Origin: Bryobacterales bacterium
GTDB lineage: Bacteria > Acidobacteriota > Terriglobia > Bryobacterales > Bryobacteraceae
Direction: 5' to 3'
Length of the DNA: 64,000 nt
Assembly: GCA_003170295.1 (NCBI GenBank)
Contig: PNAJ01000138.1
Coordinates: 1-64,000, forward strand
Position numbers and translations under genes: made by a program. Under the pieces are notes generated by a model. The model did not search any database, was not told where the DNA came from, and saw nothing but the letters and a program-made list of their open reading frames with translations. Below, one piece after another: positions 1 to 9,600 of this stretch; position 1 is the stretch's first letter; the number at the start of each line of letters is the position of its first letter.

Positions 1-446
1 TGAACACCGGCACCATGGCCGCGAAAGAAGCGGGCAATATGGTCGACCTCGACTCCAACCCGACCAAGCTCATCGAAGTGGTTGCCATCGGCAAGCAGTT
101 GCTGATCACGCGCGGCGCGCTGACTACTTTTTCTATCGCCAACGATGTTGCGAAATACTTCGCTATCCTTCCCGCGATGTTCATGAGCACCTACCCCGCG
201 CTCAAAACCCTCAACATCATGGGCCTGCATACGAAAGAGAGCGCCATCCTGTCCGCGGTAATCTTCAACGCCCTGATCATCATCGCGCTGGTGCCTCTGG
301 CCCTTCGTGGAGTTCGCTACCGACCCGTCAGCGCAGCAGCCTTACTGCGCCGCAATTTGCTGATCTACGGCCTCGGAGGAGTCCTCGCGCCGTTCCCCGG
401 AATCTGGCTCATCGATCAAATCGTGCACACGCTGCACTGGGCATAG
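1..446 (+). CDS. kdpB: KdpB, C-terminal part (potassium-transporting P-type ATPase subunit B), cut by window start
   Basis: This is the last ~148 codons of KdpB, the ATP-hydrolysing subunit of the KdpFABC high-affinity K+ pump of the inner membrane. The frame is open from base 3 and begins in the conserved [19 protein letters not shown] region, where the window keeps NTGT onward. It continues through [24 protein letters not shown] and the C-terminal membrane helices ([19 protein letters not shown]). The stop at 444-446 lies 9 bases before kdpC, so the two are one operon; kdpA and the catalytic half of kdpB must lie outside the window. Identification is secure from the near-signature sequence. 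The feature is incomplete only because the window starts inside it. Confidence 0.96.
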   Translation, partial: NTGTMAAKEAGNMVDLDSNPTKLIEVVAIGKQLLITRGALTTFSIANDVAKYFAILPAMFMSTYPALKTLNIMGLHTKESAILSAVIFNALIIIALVPLALRGVRYRPVSAAALLRRNLLIYGLGGVLAPFPGIWLIDQIVHTLHWA

Positions 447-455
447 GAGATTTAT

Positions 456-1034
456 ATGTGGCGTCAACTTCTTCCCGGACTTCGCATGACCTTAGTAATG
501 ACGGTGCTCACCGGGCTCATTTATCCCAGCATCGTAACCGGCCTCTGCCAAATGCTCTTCCCGAACCAAGCCAACGGCAGTCTTGAATCGAAAGACGGCC
601 GCGTCATCGGCTCCTCTCTCATCGGCCAGAACTTCACCAAGCCCGAATATTTTCAACCCCGCCCCTCCGCGGCCGGTAACGGCTACGACGCCACGGCCTC
701 CACAGGATCGAACCTCGGTCCCACCAGCCAGAAACTCGCCGACCGCGTGAAAGCCTCCGTCGAAAAATTCCGCAAGGAGAATCCCAGCTTCACCGGCCCC
801 ATCCCCGCCGACCTGGTAACCGCCAGCGGCAGCGGCCTCGATCCGCACCTGAGCCCCGAGTCCGCCGATGCGCAAGTCGACCGCGTAGCAAAAGCCCGCG
901 GCGCAGACCCGCAGGATATTCGAGCCTTAGTCGCGCAACTAACCGAACCCCGCGACCTAGGATTCCTAGGCGAGCCGCGCATCAACGTCCTGCGCCTAAA
1001 CGAAGCTCTGGATGCTCGCTACGCGCGCAAATAG
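456..1034 (+). CDS. kdpC: KdpC, K+-transporting ATPase subunit C
   Basis: KdpC (192 aa, normal length) is the single-span subunit that stabilises the KdpA/KdpB pump. A hydrophobic N-terminal helix is visible at about residues 10-33, followed by the periplasmic domain with family signatures: GSSLIGQNF near residue 50, [17 protein letters not shown], and the C-terminal LDPHLSP and LNVLRLN-like ([11 protein letters not shown]) elements. A ribosome site AGGAG lies 8 bases before the ATG. It follows kdpB by 9 bases. No kdpF or kdpE is seen in the window; possible KdpD-like regulators lie 2.6 kb downstream on the same strand. Confidence 0.96.
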   Translation: MWRQLLPGLRMTLVMTVLTGLIYPSIVTGLCQMLFPNQANGSLESKDGRVIGSSLIGQNFTKPEYFQPRPSAAGNGYDATASTGSNLGPTSQKLADRVKASVEKFRKENPSFTGPIPADLVTASGSGLDPHLSPESADAQVDRVAKARGADPQDIRALVAQLTEPRDLGFLGEPRINVLRLNEALDARYARK

Positions 1035-1140
1035 CGCGGAGATATCTAGGAACATGATGGCGGGATGTGTGGTGTTTCCTTCCGCCTTACTGTAGGCTTT
1101 TGCATTTAACGCGAAGTGTATCCCGCGCATTTGTTGCATC

Positions 1141-2088
1141 ATGAATCCTATGGAAGACCGGCGCGGCTTGTTCAATGCATTGCTCGGCGATGGCCGTCCC
1201 TTTCTCTCGCTCACCGGCACAGCCCTCTGTCTCAGCGGCGGCTTTGCGATTTTTCAGTCATACACCGGACACCTGCTGCCGCACGATTCTCAGGCTCTTG
1301 GGATGGATGCGGCGGCGCTCGCCCACATTTCAAACCGTCATCTCACCATGTTCATGTTCCATGATCGAGTCGCTTTCGGAGGCACTCTGCTCGCCACCGG
1401 ATCCGCTTACTGGTGGTTGTCGGCATTCCCTCTTCGATCGGGAGAGGTGTGGGCATGGTGGACGTTTGCCATCTCCGGCGCCGCGGGATTCGCGAGCTTC
1501 CTCACCTACCTGGGCTATGGGTACCTCGATAGTTGGCACGCCCTGGCTACCGTCCTGCTATTGCCTGTTTTCGTCATCGGCCTCTGGCGATCCCGCTCTT
1601 GTGTCCCCGTCGATCTTCGAATCCAGCAGATCTGGAAGGTCGCACCGCGGACCGAACCTCGTCTTGCGATCGCAGGACGCCGTATGATTCAAGCCTGTGC
1701 GATCGGGCTGATACTGGCCGGCGGGACGATCATGGTGGTCGGCATGACCTCGGTGTTTGTGCCACAGGATCTGAGTTTCATCGCGCTTACCCGAACTCAA
1801 ATCGCGTCAATCTCGCCGATGCTGATCCCCATCGTCGCGCACGATCGCGCGGGTTTCGGCGGCGGATTGTTGTCGTGCGGATTACTCATCTTTTTCATGA
1901 CCCGTCACGCTGCGCTGAGCCGCAGTTTCCTCGAAGTAATCGCACTGATGGGATTGTTCGGATTTGGCGCAGCGCTAGGCGTGCATATAGCAATCGGTTA
2001 CCTGGACTTCACTCATTTAGCTCCGGCGTATTTCGGCCTGCTGCTGTTTTTATCAGGTTTCGCCCTATGCGTCAAATCCCGCGCTTGA
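1141..2088 (+). CDS. Integral membrane protein with two-fold internal repeat, function unknown
   Basis: A 315-aa polytopic membrane protein that I cannot assign to a named family. It has about eight hydrophobic segments and an internal duplication. The first half carries HDRVAFGG (residues 74-81) followed by GYLDSWH (about 127-133). The second half carries HDRAGFGG (234-241) followed by GYLDFTH (286-292). The spacing from HDR to the Asp of the second motif is the same (55 and 54 residues), so His, Asp, Arg and the later Asp-x-x-His are conserved inside the membrane domain of both halves. The 3' end overlaps the convergent acetyltransferase gene by 17 bases. There is no operon partner. The charged intramembrane motif suggests ligand, metal or proton handling, but this is inference only. 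Confidence 0.8.
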   Translation: MNPMEDRRGLFNALLGDGRPFLSLTGTALCLSGGFAIFQSYTGHLLPHDSQALGMDAAALAHISNRHLTMFMFHDRVAFGGTLLATGSAYWWLSAFPLRSGEVWAWWTFAISGAAGFASFLTYLGYGYLDSWHALATVLLLPVFVIGLWRSRSCVPVDLRIQQIWKVAPRTEPRLAIAGRRMIQACAIGLILAGGTIMVVGMTSVFVPQDLSFIALTRTQIASISPMLIPIVAHDRAGFGGGLLSCGLLIFFMTRHAALSRSFLEVIALMGLFGFGAALGVHIAIGYLDFTHLAPAYFGLLLFLSGFALCVKSRA

Positions 2089-2887
2089 TCAGCCGCCACT
2101 TCGTGCGTGTATAAGCGATGCGAAATCCCTTGCGCTCCGCATTGCGCTGGGATTCGCCGCCCGCCTCCGCCACCATCATCGCGAGATCGCAGCCATGATC
2201 GAACGCATATCTCATTCGCTCTCGAAGCAGCGCCCCCTGCAATCCGCGACGCCGCATCTCCGGAACCGTAGCCGCGCCAGCGAACAGAGCAACGCCGTTA
2301 TCGATAGAGAGCACGCCAGCAGCACCCGGCTGGCCGTCAATTTCGGCCAGGAAGCATGGACTCCGCTCGCGTGCGGAAGAAATAGCGCCGAACTGTTGCA
2401 TAAACTCCAGCAGGTCCGGATTTCCGCGAGCCCAGCCCTTGGCGCTCACCTCCGCCCACACCCGCGGCTCATCGGGACCCGTAACGCGCACTCTAATTCT
2501 GCCGCCGTCCTCCGCCGGGGGATTCTCAACACCCCGGTACATCACACTGCTGATCTCGATTGGCCGATACTCCCGCGCACATAGCAAACTCAACGCAGCG
2601 ACCCCCGCCAGCGGACTCACCTCATGATCCACATGCGCCCCCCGCTCCAGAAAAAACCGCTCGATCGCATCAAGCGAAGCCTCGCTCAACTCTTCAAAAA
2701 TCCCGAGCCCGAACGTCTGCGTCACAGGAGACTCGATCCCATCGAAGACCGCGACCGCTCCCCCGCATTCCATCCACTCCGCCCCGCTATCGGGAAACAG
2801 ACGCCGCCGGGCCTCCGCGAACTGAACGCAAGCGTGCCCCTCCGCGCGCTCCAAGCGTCGCGAGAGCGCAATATCGGAAAATAGCAT
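2072..2887 (-). CDS. GNAT-family N-acetyltransferase
   Basis: A 271-aa protein with a C-terminal GNAT fold. The acetyl-CoA binding loop is seen in VPEMRRRGLQGALLRERM (about residues 205-222), preceded by a beta strand with GAAGVLSIDNGVALFAGAATV and followed by AEAGGESQRNAERKGF, the usual asparagine region. The N-terminal half is a less conserved GNAT-like domain, as in two-domain acetyltransferases. The acceptor substrate is unknown. The start was set at the ATG at 2887; a GTG one codon upstream is possible. The start codon overlaps the stop of a STAS-like remnant (TGATG), which suggests translational coupling to a former upstream gene. Its end overlaps the convergent membrane-protein gene. 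Confidence 0.82.
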   Translation of the reverse strand: MLFSDIALSRRLERAEGHACVQFAEARRRLFPDSGAEWMECGGAVAVFDGIESPVTQTFGLGIFEELSEASLDAIERFFLERGAHVDHEVSPLAGVAALSLLCAREYRPIEISSVMYRGVENPPAEDGGRIRVRVTGPDEPRVWAEVSAKGWARGNPDLLEFMQQFGAISSARERSPCFLAEIDGQPGAAGVLSIDNGVALFAGAATVPEMRRRGLQGALLRERMRYAFDHGCDLAMMVAEAGGESQRNAERKGFRIAYTRTKWRLIKRGI

Positions 2888-2985
2888 CACGGCATTCGGA
2901 TGCTATGCTCGCCGCAGATCGTGAATACTTGCAGAAGATTGGTCACTCCCAGCAGCTCCCGAACGCGCTTGCCAATATTGGGTCG
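2887..2985 (-). pseudogene. STAS-domain (anti-anti-sigma-like) C-terminal remnant
   Basis: In the frame shifted from the VapC toxin, about 30 codons read NIGKRVRELLGVTNLLQVF followed by TIC and a short tail. This matches the last helix and strand of STAS-domain anti-sigma-factor antagonists (pattern KRVRELLxLTxLxxVFxI). No upstream STAS sequence is present: just before it the DNA encodes the truncated VapC toxin. I infer a deletion or recombination joint near 2985 that fused the 5' part of vapC to the 3' part of a STAS gene. The stop overlaps the acetyltransferase start. The short length limits certainty. Confidence 0.35.
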
Positions 2986-3275
2986 CGCCATCGATCATGC
3001 ACGGCGCCGCTGTCAGGTAGAAACTCAAAACTCCGTTCGATCGCACGAGCGATGCGATCCGTCTCGGCGGTACTCAGGCCGAACCCGTTTTGATCGCGCG
3101 GACGGGTGGAAGCATTCCAGAACTCGCCAAGGATCTGGGAAGTAAAATAGAGCCGCGCTCCCTGCGCAACCAGAATCCGAAGTGCCCCGCTAATTATCGG
3201 ATGGTGCGCGTCGTCGCTCTTGCTCATCCGCAACAGGATATTGGTATCAAGGAGCCACGCCGCACCATCCGGCAT
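2943..3275 (-). pseudogene. vapC: VapC-like PIN-domain toxin, C-terminally truncated
   Basis: The N-terminal three quarters of a PIN-domain ribonuclease toxin of a type II toxin-antitoxin system. It shows the first catalytic Asp in WLLDTNILLR (residues 7-16), the central Glu in SQILGEFWN, and the FxFLPDS...VHDRW region. After VHDRW (about residue 95) the expected block with the last acidic residues (VHDARLxAAM-type) is missing, and the frame runs into 14 unrelated codons. Full PIN toxins of this type are about 130-140 aa; this one is 110. It follows the antitoxin gene with a one-base TGATG overlap. The toxin is probably inactive because the metal site would lack its last ligands. Confidence 0.7.
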
Positions 3276-3529
3276 CAGTCGTAATCCCGATACAGACTCT
3301 CCCGCGTCAAGGCTTCGTCCGGAAGCGACGGAATCTTGTGCGAGAACTCAGCGATTTCCCGGAAGGTGCTTTCAAGCCGATCACCGCTCAGTCGGTCCGG
3401 CCCGGTCGGAAGACGGACGGCCTCTTCGAGCAGGCTCGCCACATACGCCTCGACTCCGCGGCCGCGGGCTGCGGCTTGACGCGCGAGCTCGGCCTGAACC
3501 TCCGGGGCGATGTCAACGGTAATCGTCAT
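3275..3529 (-). CDS. vapB: VapB-type antitoxin
   Basis: An 84-aa antitoxin upstream of, and overlapping, the PIN-domain gene. The N-terminus (MTITVDIAPEVQAELARQAA) is a ribbon-helix-helix-like DNA-binding segment, and the C-terminal part is an acidic toxin-binding tail (DEALTRESLYRDYD). The start was chosen at the ATG at 3529 because AAAGGA lies 6 bases before it; an ATG five codons upstream would sit inside that ribosome site. The gene is intact although its toxin partner is truncated. Such antitoxins usually repress their own promoter; the promoter would lie in 3530-3640. Confidence 0.75.
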   Translation of the reverse strand: MTITVDIAPEVQAELARQAAARGRGVEAYVASLLEEAVRLPTGPDRLSGDRLESTFREIAEFSHKIPSLPDEALTRESLYRDYD

Positions 3530-3641
3530 AGGCCGTCCTTTCACGCTATGCCCTTACCCTACCTCCACCGCACTCCACCCGTCAACAAAGTTCGATCCTG
3601 TTCACGCCCCCGACCTTCTCCCTCGCGCTACCCTAAAAACA

Positions 3642-4736
3642 ATGCCCGACCCCGAACGCCGCCGACCCGACCCCGACCGTCTCCTCAAACAAGTCGAGGC
3701 GGAGGAGCGCCACACCAATCGCGGCTACCTGAAAATTTTCTTGGGCTATGCCTCCGGCGTCGGCAAGTCTCTTCGCATGCTCGACGAAGGCCGCCGCCGC
3801 AAGTTGCGCGGACAGGACGTCGTCATCGCCGCCACGCAACCCTCCGGATCGCCCGAAGTGCAGAAGATCATCGCGAGCATGGAATCGATTCCGCCGCGCG
3901 TCGTCAACGGCGTTTCTGCCATCGACGTCGAAGCGCTGCTCCGCCGCCATCCATCTGTCTGCCTCATCGATGGACTCGCCTATCTGAATCCGCCGGGAAG
4001 TAAACACCCGCACCGTTGGCAGGATGTCGAGGAGCTTCGCGCGGCCGGCATCTCCGTCATCACTTCGATCAACATTCAATACATCGCCGAACGGCAACGC
4101 GAAATCGAAGCCATTCGTGGAAAAACCGTCAGCGATTCCGTGCCGGAATCCTTCATCCGCACTGCCGACGAGATTGAAGTCGTGGATGCCACACCGGAAT
4201 ATTGCGCCGCGCGCTCCATTGAAGGCGATGAACAGCGCCAGCTCTCCGAGCTCCGCGAAATCGCCCTCGTGCTCGCTGCCGACGTGGTCGATCATCAACT
4301 CGAAGAGTATTTGCAGCATCAGGGCGGCTCACAGCTTTACGGCACGCAGGAGCGTATTCTCGTTTGCGTCACGCCCCGGTCGAGCGCCCGGGAAATGATT
4401 CATCGCGCGCGCCGCGGTGCCGACCGCTTCCACGCCGATCTCTACGTCGTCTACGTCGAGCAGGATAACTTGAACGAAGCCGACCAGCGCCTGATCCGGG
4501 AGAATCTCGACTACGCTCACGAGGCCAAGGCTCGTGTCGAACTGCTCAGCGGAGACGACCCGATCGAGGCCATCCTCGACTTCGCCACCAGGCACGGCGT
4601 CACGCAAATCTTCGTCGGCCACAGCAATCAGACAGGATGGACTAGTCGCCTGCGCGCGAATCCCGTCGAACGCCTCATCATGGAAGCCGACGGAATCGAC
4701 GTTCGCGTTTTTCCCAATGAGCCCGTGAATGCCTGA
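3642..4736 (+). CDS. KdpD N-terminal domain protein with universal-stress domain, no kinase (divergent copy)
   Basis: A 364-aa protein made of a KdpD sensor N-terminal domain followed by a Usp-like domain. Walker A is ASGVGKSLRML (K42, S43). The region that reads DELAHTN in KdpD is degenerate here (DGLAYLNPPGS), although the following HPHRWQDVEELRAAGI stretch is retained. The Usp part starts at about residue 230 (QERILVCVTPRSSAREMI). There are no transmembrane helices and no HisKA or ATPase domain, so it cannot phosphorylate a response regulator. The ATG at 3642 was preferred to an in-frame ATG at 3510, which lies in the antitoxin promoter region. It overlaps the next gene, a more canonical copy, by 8 bases. 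It may be a soluble K+ or nucleotide sensor. Confidence 0.85.
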   Translation: MPDPERRRPDPDRLLKQVEAEERHTNRGYLKIFLGYASGVGKSLRMLDEGRRRKLRGQDVVIAATQPSGSPEVQKIIASMESIPPRVVNGVSAIDVEALLRRHPSVCLIDGLAYLNPPGSKHPHRWQDVEELRAAGISVITSINIQYIAERQREIEAIRGKTVSDSVPESFIRTADEIEVVDATPEYCAARSIEGDEQRQLSELREIALVLAADVVDHQLEEYLQHQGGSQLYGTQERILVCVTPRSSAREMIHRARRGADRFHADLYVVYVEQDNLNEADQRLIRENLDYAHEAKARVELLSGDDPIEAILDFATRHGVTQIFVGHSNQTGWTSRLRANPVERLIMEADGIDVRVFPNEPVNA

Positions 4737-5799
4737 TAAAGGCAAACTGAGAATCCTTTTGGGCTACGCCGCCGGCGTCGGCAAAACCTATCGCATGCTG
4801 GAAGAAGCCCAGCAGGCCAAGAGCGCCGGACGCGACCTGGTCGTCGGCTATTTCGAACCCCACGGCCGCAAGGACACCATCGCGATGACCGAAGGACTCG
4901 AAATCGTCCCTCGCCGCAAGATCGATTATCGCGGCCGCGAATTTGAAGAGATGGATACCGATGCGATTCTCCTTCGCAAGCCGCAAGTCTGCGCCGTCGA
5001 CGAGTTTCCCCACACCAACATCCCCGGCTCGCCGCGCGCCAAGCGCTGGGAGGATGTCATGGTTCTGATTGACGCCGGCATCGACGTGCTGACGACCATG
5101 AACATCCAGCACCTGGAAAGCCTTAACGATCAGATCCGCGAAATTACCGGCGTCGCCGTCCGCGAAACCATTCCCGATTGGGTCGTGAAGCAAGCCGAGG
5201 AAGTCGTGCTCGTCGATCTTCCTCCCCGTGCTCTGCTAAATCGCTTGCAGCGCGGCGTCATCTATGGAACGGAAAAGGCGCAGCGAGCCCTCGATAACTT
5301 TTTCAAAGAGCCCGCGCTGGCCGCGTTGCGCGAGATGGCCTTGCGCCAGACCGCGCACGAAGTCGAGATTCGTCAGGGCGAGGAAAATGTCCGCTCGCAT
5401 CATAGTGAGCCGGAAGTGCGCGAGCGAATTCTGATTCACGTCACCGAATCGCCCGCCTCGGCCGGCTTGATCCGCCGGGGACGGCGCGTCGCGGATTATC
5501 TTAAAGCCGATTGCTTCGCCGTCGGCGTGATGCCCTCGCCCGATCCCATCGCCCTCGAACAGCATCTCGAATTCGCGCGCAAGCTCCACATCGAAACGCG
5601 CGTGCTCGAAGGAAAGAACGCCGCGGAAACGTTAGTCGACTTCGCGCGCCGCAACTCGGTAACGCAAATCTTCCTTTCGAAACCGCCGAAGCACCAATTT
5701 CCATTCCTCGGTCCGCGCAGCGTCGCCATGGAGGTCGTGCGCCTCGCCAAAGATCGCCAGGTTACAGTGGTCGCGGAACGCAAATTTATGGTCAATTAA
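4729..5799 (+). CDS. KdpD N-terminal sensor protein (KdpD-N + Usp), kinase-less
   Basis: A 356-aa protein with the canonical KdpD N-terminal domain. It has Walker A AAGVGKTYRML (K19, T20), VDEFPHTNIPGS as the Walker-B-like DExxHTN motif, KRWEDVMVLIDAGIDVLTTMNIQHLESLND and VDLPPRALLNRL. A Usp domain follows from about residue 228 (ERILIHVTESPASAGLI). It ends at 356 aa without the four membrane helices and histidine-kinase core of full KdpD (about 900 aa). In the Kdp system the N-terminal domain senses potassium and ATP. Kinase-less KdpD proteins are known in some bacteria, so this is likely a real form and not a truncation: the stop is clean and the next gene is convergent. No kdpE is present nearby. 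Confidence 0.9.
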   Translation: MPDKGKLRILLGYAAGVGKTYRMLEEAQQAKSAGRDLVVGYFEPHGRKDTIAMTEGLEIVPRRKIDYRGREFEEMDTDAILLRKPQVCAVDEFPHTNIPGSPRAKRWEDVMVLIDAGIDVLTTMNIQHLESLNDQIREITGVAVRETIPDWVVKQAEEVVLVDLPPRALLNRLQRGVIYGTEKAQRALDNFFKEPALAALREMALRQTAHEVEIRQGEENVRSHHSEPEVRERILIHVTESPASAGLIRRGRRVADYLKADCFAVGVMPSPDPIALEQHLEFARKLHIETRVLEGKNAAETLVDFARRNSVTQIFLSKPPKHQFPFLGPRSVAMEVVRLAKDRQVTVVAERKFMVN

Positions 5800-5823
5800 G
5801 GCTCCGTCAAGGCACACTTTCGA

Positions 5824-6642
5824 TCATTTAAGGTCATTTATTACGACATTAGGATGCTCCATCGGGATGAAATGCGAGTATCCTTCCAAGAAAACGTCCC
5901 GCGCATTCGGCATCCGGGAAGCGAGCATTGGATCGGTGGCCGACGCCGAGAGATCGAATTTTCCCTCTGTCATCAAGTGCCCCGACCGCATGATCGTCGT
6001 AAATATCTGAATCGTAGCGAGTTCCGCGGAAATATCGGCATCCGGCCAGTTGCAGTGCTGGTAAATGGACGCTTCGATCTCGGGCGGACAAGCCAGCACT
6101 AACTCATCCCCATCCGGCAGCAGCCCAAATTCGCAATAATCACGCAAAATATCCGGTTTCCACGCTGAAAATGGAGGCTTTGCGCTAAATCTCTGGTACA
6201 TTTCCTCGGCCGATTTCCAACGCGCCCGCCGCCTCCTAATGAAGCCGACCTCGATGGGCGCGCTGTTGTATTGATCGGGCGATTGAATCACCGGATCGAT
6301 GAGCAAGAGCCTTGAAAAAGCAGCCGGTTCGAGCGCCGCCGCGAGCGCCATCGCATGTCCTCCCATCGAATGCCCCACGCCCACAGCCCCGCGCAATCCC
6401 AACTCCTTCGCGACCATCGCAGTATCCTCGCCAAACCTCCGCCAGTCATAGGATTCAAAATGTTTTTCGCTGCGCCCATGCCCTCTCGTATCAATGGCAA
6501 AGCATTGATTTGGAATCTGTTCGATGATGCGATCCCAAACGCGGGCATGAAAACCGGTGGCGTGAGTAAACAAAATCGGCGGACCGTTGCCAGGTCCTTG
6601 CCAAACGGCAAGATGGTGAATCCGAAGTAAATGCACGTACAA
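5824..6642 (-). CDS. Alpha/beta hydrolase
   Basis: An alpha/beta-hydrolase-fold enzyme of about 272 aa. It shows the oxyanion region FTHATGFHARVWD, the strand with DTRGHGRSEK, the nucleophile elbow GVGHSMGGHAM with catalytic Ser, the acid region with DPV, and the C-terminal His in GYSHFIPMEHP. The substrate is unknown. The reading frame stays open far upstream into the RND gene, but that is an antisense shadow. The likely start is the TTG at 6642, preceded by GAGGAG, or the GTG at 6636. It is transcribed divergently from the efflux pump with only 18 bases between the two start codons, so the promoters must overlap the coding ends. Confidence 0.85.
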   Translation of the reverse strand: MYVHLLRIHHLAVWQGPGNGPPILFTHATGFHARVWDRIIEQIPNQCFAIDTRGHGRSEKHFESYDWRRFGEDTAMVAKELGLRGAVGVGHSMGGHAMALAAALEPAAFSRLLLIDPVIQSPDQYNSAPIEVGFIRRRRARWKSAEEMYQRFSAKPPFSAWKPDILRDYCEFGLLPDGDELVLACPPEIEASIYQHCNWPDADISAELATIQIFTTIMRSGHLMTEGKFDLSASATDPMLASRMPNARDVFLEGYSHFIPMEHPNVVINDLK

Positions 6643-6660
6643 TGAAATTACAGCCTCCTC

Positions 6661-9600
6661 ATGTGGATTGTCCAGCTTGCCCTCCGGCGTCCTTACACAT
6701 TTGTTGTCATGGCGCTTTGTATTGTTGTCCTTGGCGGACTGGCGATGGTGCGCATGCCGGCCGATATTTTCCCCGACATCAACATCCCCGTTGTCAGCGT
6801 GATCTGGACTTATGCGGGTCTCTCGCCGGAGGAAATGGCGGAGATCATCACCACGCGATCGGAGCGCGGCTTCACCAGCGCGGTGAACGACATCGAACAC
6901 ATGGAGTCGATTTCGCTCACCGGTGTCAGCGTGATTCGCATCTACTTCCATCCCAATGCGCGGATTGACGCCGCGGTATCGCAGCTCGCCGCGCAATCGC
7001 AATCGACGGTGAAATCGCTGCCTGTCGGCGCTACGCCTCCCAATGTGATTCGCTATAACGCGGCGACGGTGCCGATTCTCGATCTCGGTCTTTCGAGCGA
7101 CACGCTCACCGAGCAGGAAGAGTACGATCTCGGCTACAACTTCATTCGCACGCAACTCGCGAACATCGAAGGCGCGAGCATCCCTTTGCCGTACGGCGGT
7201 CGGCCGAAGCAGGTGATGATCGACATTAACCCGGAGGCATTGTTCTCGCACGGGCTGGGAGCAACCGATGTCTCGGATGCGCTGAACAGCCAGAATCTGA
7301 TTCTGCCCACCGGCAGCGCGAAAATCGGCACGCGCGAATACCGCGTCGAATTGAACAACAGCCCGTCGATCGTGGACGCTTTTAATAAGCTTCCCGTGAA
7401 AACGGTAAATGGCGCGACGATCTATATTCGCGACATCGCGCAGGTGCGCGACGGATATGCCGTACAAACAAACATCGTGCGGCACAACGGGCGGCGCGGT
7501 GCGTTGCTGACCATCCTGAAAAACGGCGCGTCTTCGACCCTCGAGGTGGTGAAGCAGATGAAGGCGATCCTGCCGCGCGTGCAATCGACGCTGCCGCCGG
7601 CGCTCAAGATCAGCCAGCTATTCGATCAATCGGTGTTCGTGGCCTCGGCTATTTCGGGAGTGGTGAGGGAAGCGCTGGCCGCAGCGCTGCTCACCGGCTT
7701 TGTGATTTTGTTATTTCTCGGCAGTTGGCGCAGCACACTGATCGTATGCATTTCCATTCCCCTTTCGATTCTCACATCGCTTGCAGTGATGTCGCTGATG
7801 GGCGAGACGATCAACATCATGACGCTGGGCGGGCTGGCATTGGCGGTCGGCATTCTGGTGGACGATGCGACGGTGGAAATCGAAAACATTCACCGCAATC
7901 TGGGAATGGGGAAAGGCGTGACGCGAGCGATTCTGGATGGCGCGCAGCAAATCGCCGTGCCCGCGTTTGTATCGACGCTCTGCATCTGCATCGTATTCGT
8001 GCCGGTGATTTTTTTGCACGGTGTGGCGCAGTATTTATTCACGCCTCTGGCGCTGGCCGTGGTGCTGGCGATGATGGCGTCGTATCTTTTGTCGCGCACG
8101 CTGATTCCGACCATGGTGCGCTATCTGATCCCGGCGGAGCTGCGCTTATACCGGCACGGCGCGGAACACGAGGATGAAATTCCCGACGCGGGGATCGTCT
8201 GGAAAATGCACCATCGTTTCAATAATGTATTCGAGCGCATGCGGGACGGCTATTCGAGCATGCTGCACTCCACGCTGTCGCATCGCAAGCTGGTGCTGGC
8301 ACTGTTTGCGGCGGTGGCAATCGGTTGCGTGAGCCTTTATCCCTTCATCGGAACCGATTTCTTCCCGCAGGTCGACGCGGGGCAGATTCGTCTCCATGTG
8401 CGCTGCCCGGGCGGCACGCGCATCGAGGAAACGGAGCAGAAGTTTTCCGAGGTGGAGGATTCCATCCGCAAAATTATTCCACCGGGCGAGATTGCGGACA
8501 TCCTCGATAACATCGGCCTGCCTTATAGCGGCTTTAACCTCGCGTTCAGCGACAGCGCGACCCTGGGCTCGTTCGACGGTGAAATTCTGGTGTCGTTGAA
8601 ACCGGGCGAGCATGGCCCCACCTGGGATTATGTGCGCGACATGCGGCGTAAGCTGGCCCGCGAATATCCCGACTTGACGTTCTTCTTCCAGCCTGCCGAT
8701 ATCGTGAGCCAGATTCTTAACTTCGGCTTGCCCGCGCCGATTGACGTACAAGTGGTTGGACCCATCAAGAACGCGCCGGCCAATTACGACATCGCGCAGG
8801 AGATTTCGCGCCGCCTTGCGAAGATTCCAGGCGCGGCCGACGTGCACGTTCATCAGGTGAACGACATGCCGCTGATGCGCATGAACGTGGATCGCGGGCG
8901 CGCCAGTCAAATGGGCTTGCAGCAGAAGGACGTCGCCAACGACATGCTGATGTCGCTCAGTTCCAGCGGCCAGTTGTCGCCGAACTGGTGGGTGAATCCC
9001 GCCAACAACGTGGATTATCTGGTGGCGGTGCAGACGCCGGCATATAAAGTGGATTCCGAAGAAACCCTGATGAACACGCCGGTGCACGCCAAGGGCGGAG
9101 GGATGCAGATGCTGAGCAACCTGGCGCAGATGGAGCGTGGACACACTGCGTCCGTCGTGAACCACTACAACGTGCAGCCGGTTTACGACGTGTACGCCAA
9201 CGTGCAGGATCGCGATCTGGGCGGTTTCTCAAAAGACGTCGCGAAGATCGTCGACGGCATGAAATCGAAATTACCCGCGGGAAGCTTTTTCGAGACGCGC
9301 GGTCAAGTGGCGACGATGGATGCGTCGTTCACAGGCATGGCGTACGGACTGGTGTTCTCGATTCTGCTGGTCTATTTCCTGATGGTGGTGAACTTTCAGT
9401 CCTGGAAAGATCCTTTTATCATCCTGACGGCACTGCCTGGCGCGCTCGCGGGAATTCTGCTGATGCTGTTTTTCACGCGGACCACGGTCAGTGTTCCGGC
9501 GCTGATGGGCGCTATCATGAGCATTGGGGTCGGCACGGCGAACAGCATTCTGCTGGTCACCTTCGCGAACGATCTGCGGCGCGACGGCCTGGACGCCACG

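Noticed and set aside
6643-7584. Long upstream extension of the hydrolase reading frame (586 codons in total)
   Set aside because: It is antisense to the well-supported RND gene, Arg/His-rich without family motifs, and the hydrolase has a good start with GAGGAG near 6642.
8146-9165. 339-codon minus-strand open frame within the RND gene
   Set aside because: A His/Arg-rich shadow of the pump gene on the other strand.
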